Counted from the first letter of the stretch, positions 9,180 to 18,776 are shown. The stretch: DNA of 64,000 nucleotides from Singulisphaera acidiphila DSM 18658 (GCF_000242455.2 NC_019892.1:5652744-5716743); one strand, 5' to 3'. A program made the numbers and translations. Notes: generated by a model from the letters alone, not told the origin.

Positions 9180-9901
9180 ACGCACTCCCCCCCCCGCGCT
9201 CGCCGCATTCCGCTTTTATTACGATCATCGCGAATTCCGCCTCTGTTTGCCCTTTTTTTGAGGATGGAACAGAGATCCCGTGCGAGGGTCTGGCGATCAC
9301 CGCCCATGCTGAGCTTTGGTCTCAGTTCAATGCGATGACTCCTCGCTACGGGATCGTTCTGCCGACTTTCACCAAACAACAGGCTTGAAGTTGCCTTCCC
9401 GGCTTTGCGGAAGCCGTGCAAGTAGGGGAAGGTGCCGCGCAATCCTGGCTCGCCATTATCTCGTTGTCATTGAAAAACGCACGTTGGTGTCGTCTCCAAA
9501 ACGGGGCGACCGTCGGTAGCCCAGGGACACGAACGTCTCGCGGATTGTTCTGCCATGACTCGCTTCGGCCGGGCGGCCGGAATTCGCTCGATCGAAGGAG
9601 TTTGTGCCGCGAGAGGAGGAGGTCACTGGCGGCATTGGTCTCCTCACAGGGCTCGTGCCCTGGGCTACCGACGGACGTCCCGTTGAGGCTTTCGGGAGAG
9701 TTCCATGATCGTTATGGTGTTGAGAAAGTCGAATGTCTTGATTCATGGGCTTGGCGATTGATTCGGAATTCGAATTCGGCAAGCAACCTATTGAGGATAA
9801 GGCCTTTCCGACGAAGTAAGATTGCGGGTGGGTTGCCCGCGGTCACAGGGATTGTAACCGATGCGGAACCGCTCTAGCCGCTGGCAATAGGATCAAGATT
9901 G
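9180..9901. other. Intergenic region, about 720 bases, with an inverted repeat
   Basis: No convincing gene is present. The region precedes the RND efflux operon and should contain its promoter. Its notable content is a pair of inverted copies of CCGTCGGTAGCCCAGGG at 9510-9526 and 9658-9674, listed separately. Otherwise only short open frames without ribosome sites are seen. Confidence 0.5.
9501..9682. repeat. Imperfect inverted repeat pair, possible MITE-like or palindromic intergenic element
   Basis: The exact 17-base core CCGTCGGTAGCCCAGGG occurs on the plus strand at 9510-9526 and inverted at 9658-9674. Similarity extends outward and inward (ACGGGGCGAC versus ACGGGACGTC; ACACGA versus CACGAG), giving arms of about 32 bases separated by about 120 bases. 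There is no open frame inside. It could be a small non-autonomous element or a pair of scattered repeats. Confidence 0.6.
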
Positions 9902-12900
9902 ATGGTCCATGCGTTGATTAAATGGAGCCTGCACAATCGGCTCATCGTCATCCTCGGCGCACTGGCGCTGATCGCCGCCGGCGTCCACTCGGCCTTGAAT
10001 CTCAATGTCGAAGCCTACCCCGACCCGACGCCTCCCATCGTGGAGATCATCAGCCAGAACTCGGGCGCCAGCCCCGAGGAGATGGAGCGGCTGGTCGGCA
10101 TTCCGCTGGAAACAGCCCTGAATGGAATGCCGGGGCTGGAAGACTTACGCAGTACCTCGATCGCCGGCCTGAACGATATCAAATGCCAGTTCGCTTACGG
10201 CACCGACTACTGGGTCGCCCGGCAAGACGTTCTGAACCGAATCAATACCGTGGACCTGCCCAAAGGGGTTCGCCCCGAACTCTCCCCCTGGAGCCCGACC
10301 GGCGAAATCGTTCGCTATGTGCTGGAAGGACCGGGGTATACCACCAACCAACTCAAGGCCGTGCAGGACTGGGTGCTCAACCGAGCCTTGAAACAGGTCC
10401 CCGGCGTGATCGACGTCGTCGGGTTCGGCGGGACGGTCAAGCAGTACCAGGTCTTGCTCGACACCCGGCTCCTCAAGCAGTACGGCGTGACGATGGCGCA
10501 GGTGGAGGGGGCCATTGAACGCTCGAACGCGAACGTCGGCGGCGACATCCTGACCTTGGGAACCCAGTCGCACAACGTCCGGGCGATCGGCCTGCTCGGC
10601 GGGGGCGTCGACCCGCTTGAACCGGCGAACGTTGACCGGGCGGCCGACATCGAGACCCAGAAGCTCGACGACATTCGCGACGTCGTGATCACGATCTCCC
10701 CCGACGGCACGCCGATCTACGTCCGCCAAGTCGCTCAGGTGGTTGTCGGGCATCGTCCGAGGCTCGGTAAGGTGGGCCGAGGGGACGAAGGCGACGTGAT
10801 CGAAGGCATCGTGATGATGCGAAAATATGAGAAATCACTGCCGACGGCCAATGCGGTCGCGGCCAAGATGAAGGAGATCGAGCACGACAAGCTCTTGCCC
10901 AAGGGCATGAAGCTGACGGTCTTCAACCAGCGGACCGACCTGGTCCATGTCACGACCCACAACGTGATTCACAACCTGGTTGTCGGTATCGGGCTGGTGA
11001 TCGCGGTGCTCCTGATCTTCCTGGGCGACCTGGCCAGCGCCGGGATCGTGGCCTTGGTTATTCCGCTTGCCTTGTTGTTTGCGATCACGGTCCTCTCGGT
11101 CCGAGGGCAGTCGGCCAACCTGCTCTCGATTGGCGCGGTGGACTTTGGGATCATCGTGGACAGCTCGGTGATCCTCGTGGAGACCATCTATCGCCGGATC
11201 TGCGAGCCGGGTGCTGATCGATCGCAACCCTTGATCGATCGGATCGCCGAGGCCTCGCGCGGGGTCGAGCGGCCGATCTTCTTCTCGACCTTGATCATCG
11301 TCTGCGCCTTCCTGCCTCTATTCACGATGTCCGGGCCTGCCGGAGCGCTCTTCGGCCCGATGGCCGCGACCTACGCGTTCTCGATCCTGGGCGCTTTGCT
11401 CATCTCGGTGACCTTGGCTCCGGTTCTCTGTTCCTTTCTCTTCCACAACAAGACGGAGGAGAAAGAGACGCTGGTTGACCGGATCATGACAACCGTTTAT
11501 ATGAAACTGCTTCGGATTGCCTTGCGGATGCGCTGGGCGGTCCTCGCCGTGATGGGGGGCCTTTTGGTCTACACTATCACGCTTCTGCCGGGCCTCGGCG
11601 CGGAGTTCATGCCCCAACTGGAAGAAGGGAACCTTTGGATCCGGGCCTTGATGCCGCGAACCGTCTCGTTTGAGGAGGCTGCGCGGATGGCCCCTCGGCT
11701 TTGCAAGGTGATCGCCACGGTCCCCGAGGTCCGCGACGTCATGTCCCAGGTCGGTCGCCCCGACGACGGTACGGACGTCACGAGCTTTTTCAACCTGGAG
11801 TTCAACGTCCCCCTTCGCCCGATGGAGGAGTGGCGCGAGGGGATGACCCGCGAGAAGATCGAGGACGAGCTGACCGAGAAGTTCAAGGACTTCCCCGGGC
11901 TCAGCTTCAGTTTCTCCCAGCTCATCCGCGACAACATCGACGAGGCGCTCTCGGGAATCAAGGGGGCCAACTCCGTCAAGCTCTTCGGTAGCGACCTGGA
12001 GACGCTGGAGGAGACAGGCCAGCGGATCGTCAACATCCTCAGCTCGGTCCGGGGGATCGAGAACGTCGGCCTCTTCCACATCGTCGGCCAGCCCAACCTC
12101 GAGATTCGGATCGACCGGCGGGCCTGCGCCCGTTACGGGCTCAACGTCGACGACGTCGAATCGGTCATCGAGGTCGCCATCGGCGGTCGTGCTTTCTCCG
12201 AGATGGTCGAGGGGGAGAAGCTCTACGAGATCGTGCTCAGGCTGCCGAAAGACCTGCGCAACGACCCGAAGGACATCGCCCGGATCCCGATCGACGTTCC
12301 CAAGGCTGACGGCAGCCCGGGGGCTCGGATCCCCTTGTCGCAACTGGCCGAGATCGTGCCGCATAAGTCGGGCGCGTCTTATATCTATCGCGAGAACAAT
12401 CGCCGTTTCATCCCGATCAAGTTCAGCGTACGTGGCCGCGACCTCTCTTCGGCCATCGAGGAGGCCCGCCGCAAGGTTGACGACCCGAAGAACGGGGCGA
12501 AACTTCCCGACGGCTACCGGATGGAGTGGTCGGGCGAGTTCGCCCAGATGCAGGAAGCCAACGCGCGACTCGTGGTCATGGTCCCCGTCTCGATCGTCCT
12601 GATCATGGTCCTGCTCTACACGATGTTCCAGTCGATCAAGGACGCCCTCCTCGTGATGGCGGGAGTTCTGCCCGCTGCGATGGGGGGGATCTGGGCCTTG
12701 AAGCTGACCGAGACCAACTTCAGCATCTCGGCGGCGGTCGGGTTCATCTCGATCTTCGGCGTGGCCGTGCAGAACGGCGTGCTGCTGATCTCGTTCTTCA
12801 ACCAGATGCGGGCCTCCGGCTCCAGCGTGAGCGAGGCGGTGACTCACGGGGCCGAATTGAGGCTTCGCCCGGTCGCCATGACCTCGCTGACCGCGATCCT

Positions 12901-13078
12901 GGGCTTGCTCCCCGCCGCGCTTGCGACCTCGATCGGATCGCAGGCCCAGAAGCCGCTGGCGATTGTGGTTGTCGGCGGCATTACGACGGCCTTATTCTTC
13001 ACTATGTACCTGATCCCCGCGCTCTATAGCTACTTCCCCGCGCCACGCGGCCAAGAGCGGCGAGGTGCCGAGCATTGA
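9902..13078 (+). CDS. czcA: CzcA-type heavy-metal efflux RND transporter, inner-membrane pump
   Basis: A 1,058-residue RND pump of the heavy-metal efflux (HME) class. It begins with a cytoplasmic end and TM1 (MVHALIKWSLHNRLIVILGA) followed by NVEAYPDPTPPIVEIISQNSG, typical of CusA/CzcA. TM4 reads IGAVDFGIIVDSSVILVE. The DFG..VD acidic pair is characteristic of the Czc/Cnr/Ncc-type divalent cation pumps rather than of Cus copper pumps, so Zn/Co/Cd/Ni export is the better guess. Length and the second-half repeat (ALRMRWAVLAVMGGL, AAVGFISIFGVAVQNGVLLI) are complete. The pump exports ions from the periplasm or inner membrane together with a membrane fusion protein and an outer-membrane channel. 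The partner fusion gene follows 11 bases downstream; no outer-membrane channel gene is seen nearby. ATG 9902 is preferred over the TTG at 9899. Confidence 0.93.
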   Translation: MVHALIKWSLHNRLIVILGALALIAAGVHSALNLNVEAYPDPTPPIVEIISQNSGASPEEMERLVGIPLETALNGMPGLEDLRSTSIAGLNDIKCQFAYGTDYWVARQDVLNRINTVDLPKGVRPELSPWSPTGEIVRYVLEGPGYTTNQLKAVQDWVLNRALKQVPGVIDVVGFGGTVKQYQVLLDTRLLKQYGVTMAQVEGAIERSNANVGGDILTLGTQSHNVRAIGLLGGGVDPLEPANVDRAADIETQKLDDIRDVVITISPDGTPIYVRQVAQVVVGHRPRLGKVGRGDEGDVIEGIVMMRKYEKSLPTANAVAAKMKEIEHDKLLPKGMKLTVFNQRTDLVHVTTHNVIHNLVVGIGLVIAVLLIFLGDLASAGIVALVIPLALLFAITVLSVRGQSANLLSIGAVDFGIIVDSSVILVETIYRRICEPGADRSQPLIDRIAEASRGVERPIFFSTLIIVCAFLPLFTMSGPAGALFGPMAATYAFSILGALLISVTLAPVLCSFLFHNKTEEKETLVDRIMTTVYMKLLRIALRMRWAVLAVMGGLLVYTITLLPGLGAEFMPQLEEGNLWIRALMPRTVSFEEAARMAPRLCKVIATVPEVRDVMSQVGRPDDGTDVTSFFNLEFNVPLRPMEEWREGMTREKIEDELTEKFKDFPGLSFSFSQLIRDNIDEALSGIKGANSVKLFGSDLETLEETGQRIVNILSSVRGIENVGLFHIVGQPNLEIRIDRRACARYGLNVDDVESVIEVAIGGRAFSEMVEGEKLYEIVLRLPKDLRNDPKDIARIPIDVPKADGSPGARIPLSQLAEIVPHKSGASYIYRENNRRFIPIKFSVRGRDLSSAIEEARRKVDDPKNGAKLPDGYRMEWSGEFAQMQEANARLVVMVPVSIVLIMVLLYTMFQSIKDALLVMAGVLPAAMGGIWALKLTETNFSISAAVGFISIFGVAVQNGVLLISFFNQMRASGSSVSEAVTHGAELRLRPVAMTSLTAILGLLPAALATSIGSQAQKPLAIVVVGGITTALFFTMYLIPALYSYFPAPRGQERRGAEH

Positions 13079-13089
13079 GGAAGCCCATC

Positions 13090-14448
13090 ATGGCGATATC
13101 TCAGACCCATCCCTCGCTCCACCCGTCGGAGCGAACCGAGCCGAGTCCGCCGTCGTCCTCGCCTGGTCGGTCGTCGTTCCCGAAGTTCCTCAAGGCCGCG
13201 CTGGCGCTGGCCTTGGTGGGGGGGCTTGGTTATCTTGCCTCCCAATATCCGGAGGAGGCCCGTCGCCTTTGGCACTCCGTCACGGGCGAGGGCAAGCCAA
13301 AGTCGGAGCACTCACCCGTCAAGTCGGTATCCACGGAGCCGACCGGGCCCTGGGACGGATTCGTCACGGTGACCGACCGGGCGCTCACCGCAATGGGCCT
13401 GGCCACGGTTGAGGTCGAGCCGCAGTCGAAGCCGATCCGCCTGGAGCTGCTCGGTACCACGGCTTATATGACCGACACGCTGACCAAGGTTCGTCCGATG
13501 TTCAAGGGACGGGTCGACAAAGTCCACGTGGTGATCGGCCAGGCCGTGAAACAGGGAGAGCCGCTGATCGAGCTCTACAGTAAGGACCTGGCCGAGGCCA
13601 AGAGTGCCTACCAGGTCGAACGGATTCAGTGGCTATATGATAAGAATCTGCTTAATAGTCGTGAGCCACTCCTGAAGTCACACGCGATCTCTCAGCAAGT
13701 GTATGACGAGACCAAGAACAATGAGATGAAGAGCCGCCGCGAATACGAGGTGGCGCGGGACAAGCTCCTGATCTACGGGCTCTCCGATGCAGAAGTCGAC
13801 GAGGTTGACAATGAGGTAGGCGCATCGAAGGCCCGGGTCACGCTTCGGTCGAGGGCCGACGGCTTTGTCATCGAGCGCGACGTGGTTCCGGGAAACCTCT
13901 ATGATGACAACGACACCCTGCTCGTGATCGCCCCGCTGGACCGCCTCTGGGTCTGGGGCCACGTTTTCGAGAGTGACCTCGACCTGGTCAAGCTCGGCCA
14001 GTCCTGGGAGATCCGCTTCCCGTTCCTCGAGCATCAGCTTCACGGCAAGGTTGAGTTGATCTCCAACCGGGTGGATCCCGACACGCACGCCGTCAAGATC
14101 AGGACGTCGATCCCGAACCCAGGGCAGCAGCTCAAGTCGGACATGCTCGTGCGGGGCATGCTGGAAATTCCCCCCGTTCCCGGCAGGACCGTGATTCCAC
14201 GAACCGCCCTGATCGTCGACGACGGCCGCTACTGCGTCTTCGTGCGCCGTCCGGGTGAGGGGGGGAAGTACGAACGACGGCGGGTCGTCGTTGCTCAGGA
14301 AAAAGACGATCATGTGGTTATCGATCACGGCTTGAAGGTCGGTGAGACCATCGTATCCGTGGGTGCCTTGATTCTCGCCCAGATTTACGAGGATTCGCAC
14401 GGGCTCGAGTCGGGTGCGCCGTCCCATGAGAACACCGGCGCGGATTGA
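13090..14448 (+). CDS. czcB: CzcB/CusB-type periplasmic adaptor (membrane fusion protein) of the RND pump
   Basis: A 452-residue membrane fusion protein. The N-terminus has a cytoplasmic Ser/Pro-rich stretch, then a single membrane anchor (KAALALALVGGLGYLASQ, about 35-55). After this come a lipoyl half (VRPMFKGRVDKVHVVIGQAV), a helical hairpin (AEAKSAYQVERIQWLYDKN), a second lipoyl half (LRSRADGFVIERDVVPGNLY), a beta-barrel (LWVWGHVFESDL) and the membrane-proximal domain (RTVIPRTALIVDDGRYCVFV). It links the CzcA pump to an outer-membrane channel. GAGGAA 7 bases upstream supports the ATG at 13090; a TTG at 13075 overlaps the czcA stop. The two genes form an operon ended by the hairpin at 14488. 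Confidence 0.92.
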   Translation: MAISQTHPSLHPSERTEPSPPSSSPGRSSFPKFLKAALALALVGGLGYLASQYPEEARRLWHSVTGEGKPKSEHSPVKSVSTEPTGPWDGFVTVTDRALTAMGLATVEVEPQSKPIRLELLGTTAYMTDTLTKVRPMFKGRVDKVHVVIGQAVKQGEPLIELYSKDLAEAKSAYQVERIQWLYDKNLLNSREPLLKSHAISQQVYDETKNNEMKSRREYEVARDKLLIYGLSDAEVDEVDNEVGASKARVTLRSRADGFVIERDVVPGNLYDDNDTLLVIAPLDRLWVWGHVFESDLDLVKLGQSWEIRFPFLEHQLHGKVELISNRVDPDTHAVKIRTSIPNPGQQLKSDMLVRGMLEIPPVPGRTVIPRTALIVDDGRYCVFVRRPGEGGKYERRRVVVAQEKDDHVVIDHGLKVGETIVSVGALILAQIYEDSHGLESGAPSHENTGAD

Positions 14449-14487
14449 AGCGGTGTTTGTCCGGCGGGATTCCAAGGGTGAGCGATC

Positions 14488-14537
14488 GGGGCGGGGTGGT
14501 GGAGGCCGAAGGCGGACCTCTGCCACCCCGCCCTTGT
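14488..14537 (+). terminator. Rho-independent terminator after the RND operon
   Basis: A GC-rich stem pairs 14488-14505 (GGGCGGGGTGGTGGAGG region) with 14517-14533 (CCTCTGCCACCCCGCCC). There are two mismatches and an 11-base loop, followed by TTGTTCT. It lies about 40 bases after the czcB stop. Confidence 0.75.
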
Positions 14538-14897
14538 TCTGTACAGATGACGCTCAGGTTGGCTCTCGCTGAGTTTTCACCGCCCCTCCGTGGTTGCCAA
14601 AGCATTCGGTGTGGCATGTGTCCCACGGGTTCAAGCGTGAATTCGCCTGTGAGGCATGGATCCGGCAACAGGATCGGCCTCCCCCTTTTTTTTTCTTTGG
14701 AAAATTGGATCCGATCCCTCAATGAATTGGGTCAGGGAGCGAACCACTCGCGTAGAGTGCTCGAGAGCGAGCCCCTGAGCGGTGCGTTCCGGCGTCGAAG
14801 CGATGAAGGGCAATGGGTTGTCTTGGATGAGCCTGCGCCTGAACTCGGCCGAGGGAGGCATTGTGGGAATGGCGACGGGAAAACGGGAGGAGGGGCG
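14538..14897. other. Intergenic region upstream of the ABC transporter operon
   Basis: About 360 bases between the RND terminator and the ABC transporter start. The ABC reading frame happens to stay open through it, but the ribosome site and family similarity begin only at 14898. It contains a poly-T run (CCCTTTTTTTTTC) near 14684-14697. No gene or repeat is supported; it should hold the ABC promoter. Confidence 0.5.
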
Positions 14898-15824
14898 ATG
14901 ATCCGGGTGCGAGACCTCCGCATTGACTACGACTCGGTTTGTGCGGTGAGCGACCTGTCGCTGGAGGTGGGGTCAGGAGAGGTCTGCGGCCTGATCGGCC
15001 CGAACGGGGCGGGTAAGACGACGACGATGAAGGCGATCCTCGGCCTGATCGAGCCGACCTACGGTGAAATCGAACTGGCCGGCGTCGACATGCGGGAGCG
15101 GCCCCGCGACGCCTGCCGGGTGGTCGGGTTCATGCCCGACTTTCCGCCGATGTACGACGACCTGATGTGCTGGGAATTCCTCGACCTGTTCGCCGCCAGC
15201 TATTTTATCCCACGCTCCGAGCGGCCTCGGGTCATCGACCGTTCCCTGGCCCTGGTCGGTCTGACCGAGAAGCGGCGGGCGATGGTGGTGGAACTGTCGC
15301 GGGGGATGCGTCAACGCTTGATGCTGGCCAAGACGCTCATCCCCGACCCACAGGTGTTGATGCTCGACGAGCCGGCCAGCGGCCTCGACCCGCAGGGGCG
15401 GATCGACCTCAAGAACGTGGTGAAGGGGCTGGCCGCTGAGAAGAAGACGGTCCTGATCTCGTCGCACATCCTCTCCGAGATGTCGGAGTTCTGCACGTCC
15501 GTGGCGATCATGGAGCGAGGCAGGATGGTCGTCAGTGGGACGATCGCCGAGATCCAGGAGCGGATCATGGGGGGAGCCGTCCTCTTGGTCGAGGTCCTTG
15601 GCGACTCGGGAGCGCTCACCGCGATCGTGGAGTCGGACCCGCTGGTCGAGTCGGTCGAGCAAGAGGACGGCTTCTTCTCGATCCGCTACCGAGGTGATTC
15701 CGAGCAGGCGAGCGACTTGCTTGCGGCCCTGGTCCGGGGCGGAGTACGCGTCGCTTCGTTCGCAAGGCGGCGCGAGGGGCTGGAAGAACTCTTCCTCAAG
15801 GTGGGCGCCAAGGATCTTTCCTAA
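14898..15824 (+). CDS. ABC transporter ATP-binding protein
   Basis: A 308-residue ATPase subunit. Walker A is GPNGAGKTTT at about residues 37-46, the signature is ELSRGMRQRL, Walker B is VLMLDEPASGLDP, and the switch His is in LISSHILSE. The VELSRGMRQR signature and the C-terminal tail (about residues 220-308) place it with the ABC-2 export type (CcmA/DrrA/NatA-like). It powers the membrane protein encoded 40 bases downstream. The substrate is unknown. Start ATG 14898 has GGAGG 7 bases upstream. The frame extends upstream to 14445 without coding character. Confidence 0.93.
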   Translation: MIRVRDLRIDYDSVCAVSDLSLEVGSGEVCGLIGPNGAGKTTTMKAILGLIEPTYGEIELAGVDMRERPRDACRVVGFMPDFPPMYDDLMCWEFLDLFAASYFIPRSERPRVIDRSLALVGLTEKRRAMVVELSRGMRQRLMLAKTLIPDPQVLMLDEPASGLDPQGRIDLKNVVKGLAAEKKTVLISSHILSEMSEFCTSVAIMERGRMVVSGTIAEIQERIMGGAVLLVEVLGDSGALTAIVESDPLVESVEQEDGFFSIRYRGDSEQASDLLAALVRGGVRVASFARRREGLEELFLKVGAKDLS

Positions 15825-15864
15825 GGGCCTGTGTCGGCTTGTCATGGGACTGCGCTGGGGGTAA

Positions 15865-17505
15865 ATGAAAATGGGCTTGGCTCAGGTCATCATCGATAAC
15901 CCGATCGTGGTCAAACACTGCCGCGCGCGGCTTCGGGCCGGGCAGGCGTTGCCCTGGGCCGCGATCGTCCTGGTTTTGACTGCATGCATTGTTTGGGTGG
16001 GAGAATATTTCCGTTGGGTGGGGCACGAGTCGGTCGTGATGGTCTTGCTCGGCCTCCAGGCCCTGATCCTCTGGTTTGGCGGGTCGAACCAACTCAACAC
16101 GTCGCTGGGCGGGATTCGGGAAACCGGCTTGATCGACTTCCACCGGGTTTCCCCCTTGCCTCCGAGTGTGGTCAGCCTCGGCTTCTTTCTCGGGGCGCCG
16201 ATCCGGGAGTACCTGCTCGCGGCGATCACGTTTCCGTTCGCCCTGTACAGCGCCTATCAAGTGGACGGGGCCGACCCGTGGAGAGGCCTGTCCTGGTTCT
16301 TGCAGCTCGAGGTCGCGGTGCTGACGACCACCTGGATGCTGCACGCCTTCACCATGTTCGGTTGCATGACCCGCAGGAAGCCGCGTGGTTCGATTCTAGG
16401 GACCGTCGCGGCGATCGTCGGGATCCTTTTCTTCGGCTACCTGGGATCGGTCGGGTCCTATTTGGGGATGCGCTGGCTGCTGGTTGAGAGCCGGTCGATG
16501 AACTTTTTCGGGTTCATGATCCCCTGGCTCCTCTGGGTCTTGATTGTCCAACTGCCGATCCTCGGCTTTGTGGGCCTCGCGGTGTCGCGGAAGATGGCAG
16601 CGGAGCGGGCGCACGCCCTCACCAAGCCCCAGGCGCTCGCCTGCATGGCGACGCTGACGGCCTTGCTCACGGGAGGACTCTGGAACATTGCCAGGATCCT
16701 GCCTCCCAGTCCGCCGTTCGAACCGACGATGTGTGACGTGGTTATGTTTGCGTCGGTTTATGTTCTTTCGCTCATGGCGATGGTCCTGAGCATCGCTATC
16801 ACGCCCGACGCGGGTGAGTACGTCAAGGGACTGCGCCGGGCTGCGCATCAAGGCCAGCGCCGGATCAGTCCTTGGTCGGATGCGGGGAGCAATCGGCTCG
16901 CCCTCTTCGCGCTCTGCGCTCTCGTCATGGTCGGAGCGACCACCGTCGTCCACGTGGTGGGCCGGCAGCAGATTCCTGACGTGGCCAACGCTTATTGGGT
17001 CAACAATCCGTCCTACATCGGCAACAAGGTGATGACCGACGAGGCCTGGCTGGCGTCGAGGCAGGCGTTGCTCTCTAGGCCGATCGCCATCGGCGTCCTG
17101 ACGGTGGCTTATTTCGGTCTCGGCCTCCAGTGCTTTTCGCTGCGTACCCGGTCGTCGGGGCTTGTGCTCATGACCCTCTTCCTCTTCATTGCCTGGCTTG
17201 TCCCGTTGCTGGTGGGTGCGATGTTGGGCATTGCAAGAAGCAACCAGACTCGCAACGTCGCAATCTTTGCCCTGAGCCCCTTGCCTGGAATTGCCCTCTC
17301 CTCAGGCATGGGCAAGTTCCCCGGCGCTGATACGGTCCAACTCGCCGCGCTCGCGCCTTCGATCACGTTTGCTTTTCTCTTCAACTATCTTCTCGTGATC
17401 ACCCAGCGCAAGATCGATCGCCGGCTGCTCGCCACGGAGAAGTCCTCTACGAAGTCGTCAGCCGGCGCCCTGAAGTCGAACGAAGCGTCTTCAGACCTCG
17501 CGTGA
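15865..17505 (+). CDS. ABC transporter membrane protein (ABC-2-like permease)
   Basis: A 546-residue polytopic membrane protein with about 12 hydrophobic segments, for example ALPWAAIVLVLTACIVWV, VMVLLGLQALILWFGG, VLIVQLPILGFVGLAV and FLFIAWLVPLLVGAMLGI. The motif GGIRETGLIDFHRVSPLPP near residue 90 resembles the cytoplasmic coupling helix region of ABC-2 permeases, in which newly assembled proteins interact with the ATPase. It lies 40 bases downstream of the ATPase gene and is evidently its partner. The substrate is unknown. The C-terminal tail (TEKSSTKSSAGALKSNEASS) is Ser/Thr-rich and cytoplasmic. GGGGGT shortly upstream serves as ribosome site. Confidence 0.85.
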   Translation: MKMGLAQVIIDNPIVVKHCRARLRAGQALPWAAIVLVLTACIVWVGEYFRWVGHESVVMVLLGLQALILWFGGSNQLNTSLGGIRETGLIDFHRVSPLPPSVVSLGFFLGAPIREYLLAAITFPFALYSAYQVDGADPWRGLSWFLQLEVAVLTTTWMLHAFTMFGCMTRRKPRGSILGTVAAIVGILFFGYLGSVGSYLGMRWLLVESRSMNFFGFMIPWLLWVLIVQLPILGFVGLAVSRKMAAERAHALTKPQALACMATLTALLTGGLWNIARILPPSPPFEPTMCDVVMFASVYVLSLMAMVLSIAITPDAGEYVKGLRRAAHQGQRRISPWSDAGSNRLALFALCALVMVGATTVVHVVGRQQIPDVANAYWVNNPSYIGNKVMTDEAWLASRQALLSRPIAIGVLTVAYFGLGLQCFSLRTRSSGLVLMTLFLFIAWLVPLLVGAMLGIARSNQTRNVAIFALSPLPGIALSSGMGKFPGADTVQLAALAPSITFAFLFNYLLVITQRKIDRRLLATEKSSTKSSAGALKSNEASSDLA

Positions 17506-17552
17506 CAAGGTGATGAGAATTTTGGGCACCGCCTATTCTCTTCTGTTCTCAA

Positions 17553-17602
17553 GGAGCCGGCTTTTCTCACTCGCCCCAAGGCGAGTGGGGAGTGTCGGCT
17601 CC
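17553..17602. terminator. Bidirectional hairpin between convergent ABC permease and NERD genes
   Basis: The outer arms GGAGCCGGC (17553-17561) and GTCGGCTCC (17594-17602), and the inner arms CTCACTCGCC and GGCGAGTGGGGA, form a long stem. It lies between genes that run toward each other, so it can stop transcription from both sides. Confidence 0.7.
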
Positions 17603-17667
17603 CTGTCTTCCTGCGCTCGATCTCATCCCAAGTGCGAGGCTAGAAAGCAAGACAGGGAGAATCCCCC

Positions 17668-18681
17668 TCAAGATCCCAGGACGATCTGTTGCAGGTCGAT
17701 GAGCTTGTGAACCGTTGTTTCTTGCTCGCCCACCGCGTGAAACATGACCGTATCGGTGGTGGAGAGCCTGAACCTGGTCTTGCCCAATTTGAGGCTTCCG
17801 AGTGAGCCCAGCCCCGTGATCGCTTTGAACAGGCCCAAGGAACGCCCTCTCGTCCAGCGGACAGGGATCGGACGCAGCCCCGCCTTCTCCCGGAGTTCGC
17901 CCACCCGATAGATCGTTCCCCCCAGCCTCAGGCTTACCACGTCCCCCGTAACGGCCCGGCCGCCGTAGTGTTGGAGTTGATCCCAGGTTCCAACCTCCGT
18001 CAGCCGCGCGACGATCTGTTTGTACGGGACGGCCGGGATCCGCCCAAAAGTCGAGGATCCGAGGCTTTCGCCGGGCTTCGACTCGCGGGCGAGGCAGCAG
18101 TCGATGAGCGACGAGAACATGGTCTCAGCCCGCCCTTTTTTCGAGGGCTGCTTTCCGAGGTAGTCGTCTAACTCCCTGCGCGAGATGACGTCGGGTCGGG
18201 CCTCGATCGCGTCTTCCAGTTGCAGATTGGGATTTGTGAAAATGATTTTCGGAGCGATGTGGCTGCGGATGATCTGGTCGTCGAGATCGATGCCCCGCTC
18301 GCGGAGGTACTCGACCACGGCGTCCTGCTTGAGACGATTCGTCTCGAGCAGGTTTCCGTGATCCACCACGTCTCCGCCCCGGCGCGTCTGCCGCCAGGCT
18401 CCCTGGCGGACCTCGAGCCGGCCCGACCAGTTCTTGACCTCGATCAAGTGAATCATCTTGGGCGTACAGACGATCAGGTCGATCTCCCGCCGCCTTCCTT
18501 GGCCCTTCGACGGGATGCGCCTGCCTGTGAGGAGATGGGCATCCTTGAATTGGAAGCAGGAGCCGACAAGCTGTTTGAGCAGTAACTCCCCCTCCCTTCC
18601 CCCCGTCACGTCGGGCAATTCTTCGATCGGCCTGACCTGTTGGAGGTCGGACCACTCTTTCAGGCGGCTCATCAGACCCAT
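17668..18681 (-). CDS. NERD domain-containing protein
   Basis: A 337-residue cytoplasmic protein. The N-terminal part contains a nuclease-related (NERD) domain, with REGELLLKQLVGSCFQFKDA, then the catalytic-like pair REIDLIVCTPKMIHLIEVKNW (residues about 65-85). These give the D...ExK pattern of the restriction-endonuclease fold. The C-terminal 150 residues (YKQIVARLTEVGTWDQLQHY, VTGDVVSLRLGGTIYRV) are not a family I recognise. NERD proteins are probably DNA processing enzymes, but their roles are poorly known. It lies divergent from the UV-damage endonuclease gene, with about 95 bases between them, so a shared control region is possible. Confidence 0.82.
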   Translation of the reverse strand: MGLMSRLKEWSDLQQVRPIEELPDVTGGREGELLLKQLVGSCFQFKDAHLLTGRRIPSKGQGRRREIDLIVCTPKMIHLIEVKNWSGRLEVRQGAWRQTRRGGDVVDHGNLLETNRLKQDAVVEYLRERGIDLDDQIIRSHIAPKIIFTNPNLQLEDAIEARPDVISRRELDDYLGKQPSKKGRAETMFSSLIDCCLARESKPGESLGSSTFGRIPAVPYKQIVARLTEVGTWDQLQHYGGRAVTGDVVSLRLGGTIYRVGELREKAGLRPIPVRWTRGRSLGLFKAITGLGSLGSLKLGKTRFRLSTTDTVMFHAVGEQETTVHKLIDLQQIVLGS

Positions 18682-18776
18682 CGCATTCCCCCCACAAGAC
18701 TTGGAATCGGTCGCTATTCTCTACTTGCGACCCCATCCTGGCCAGGCGGATTCCATCTTGTGGTATCATCGTTGCA

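Noticed and set aside
11318-12847. A 509-codon open frame on the minus strand inside czcA
   Set aside because: It is antisense to a complete, conserved RND pump and reads as Arg/Asp/His-rich low-quality protein, typical of the reverse strand of GC-rich genes.
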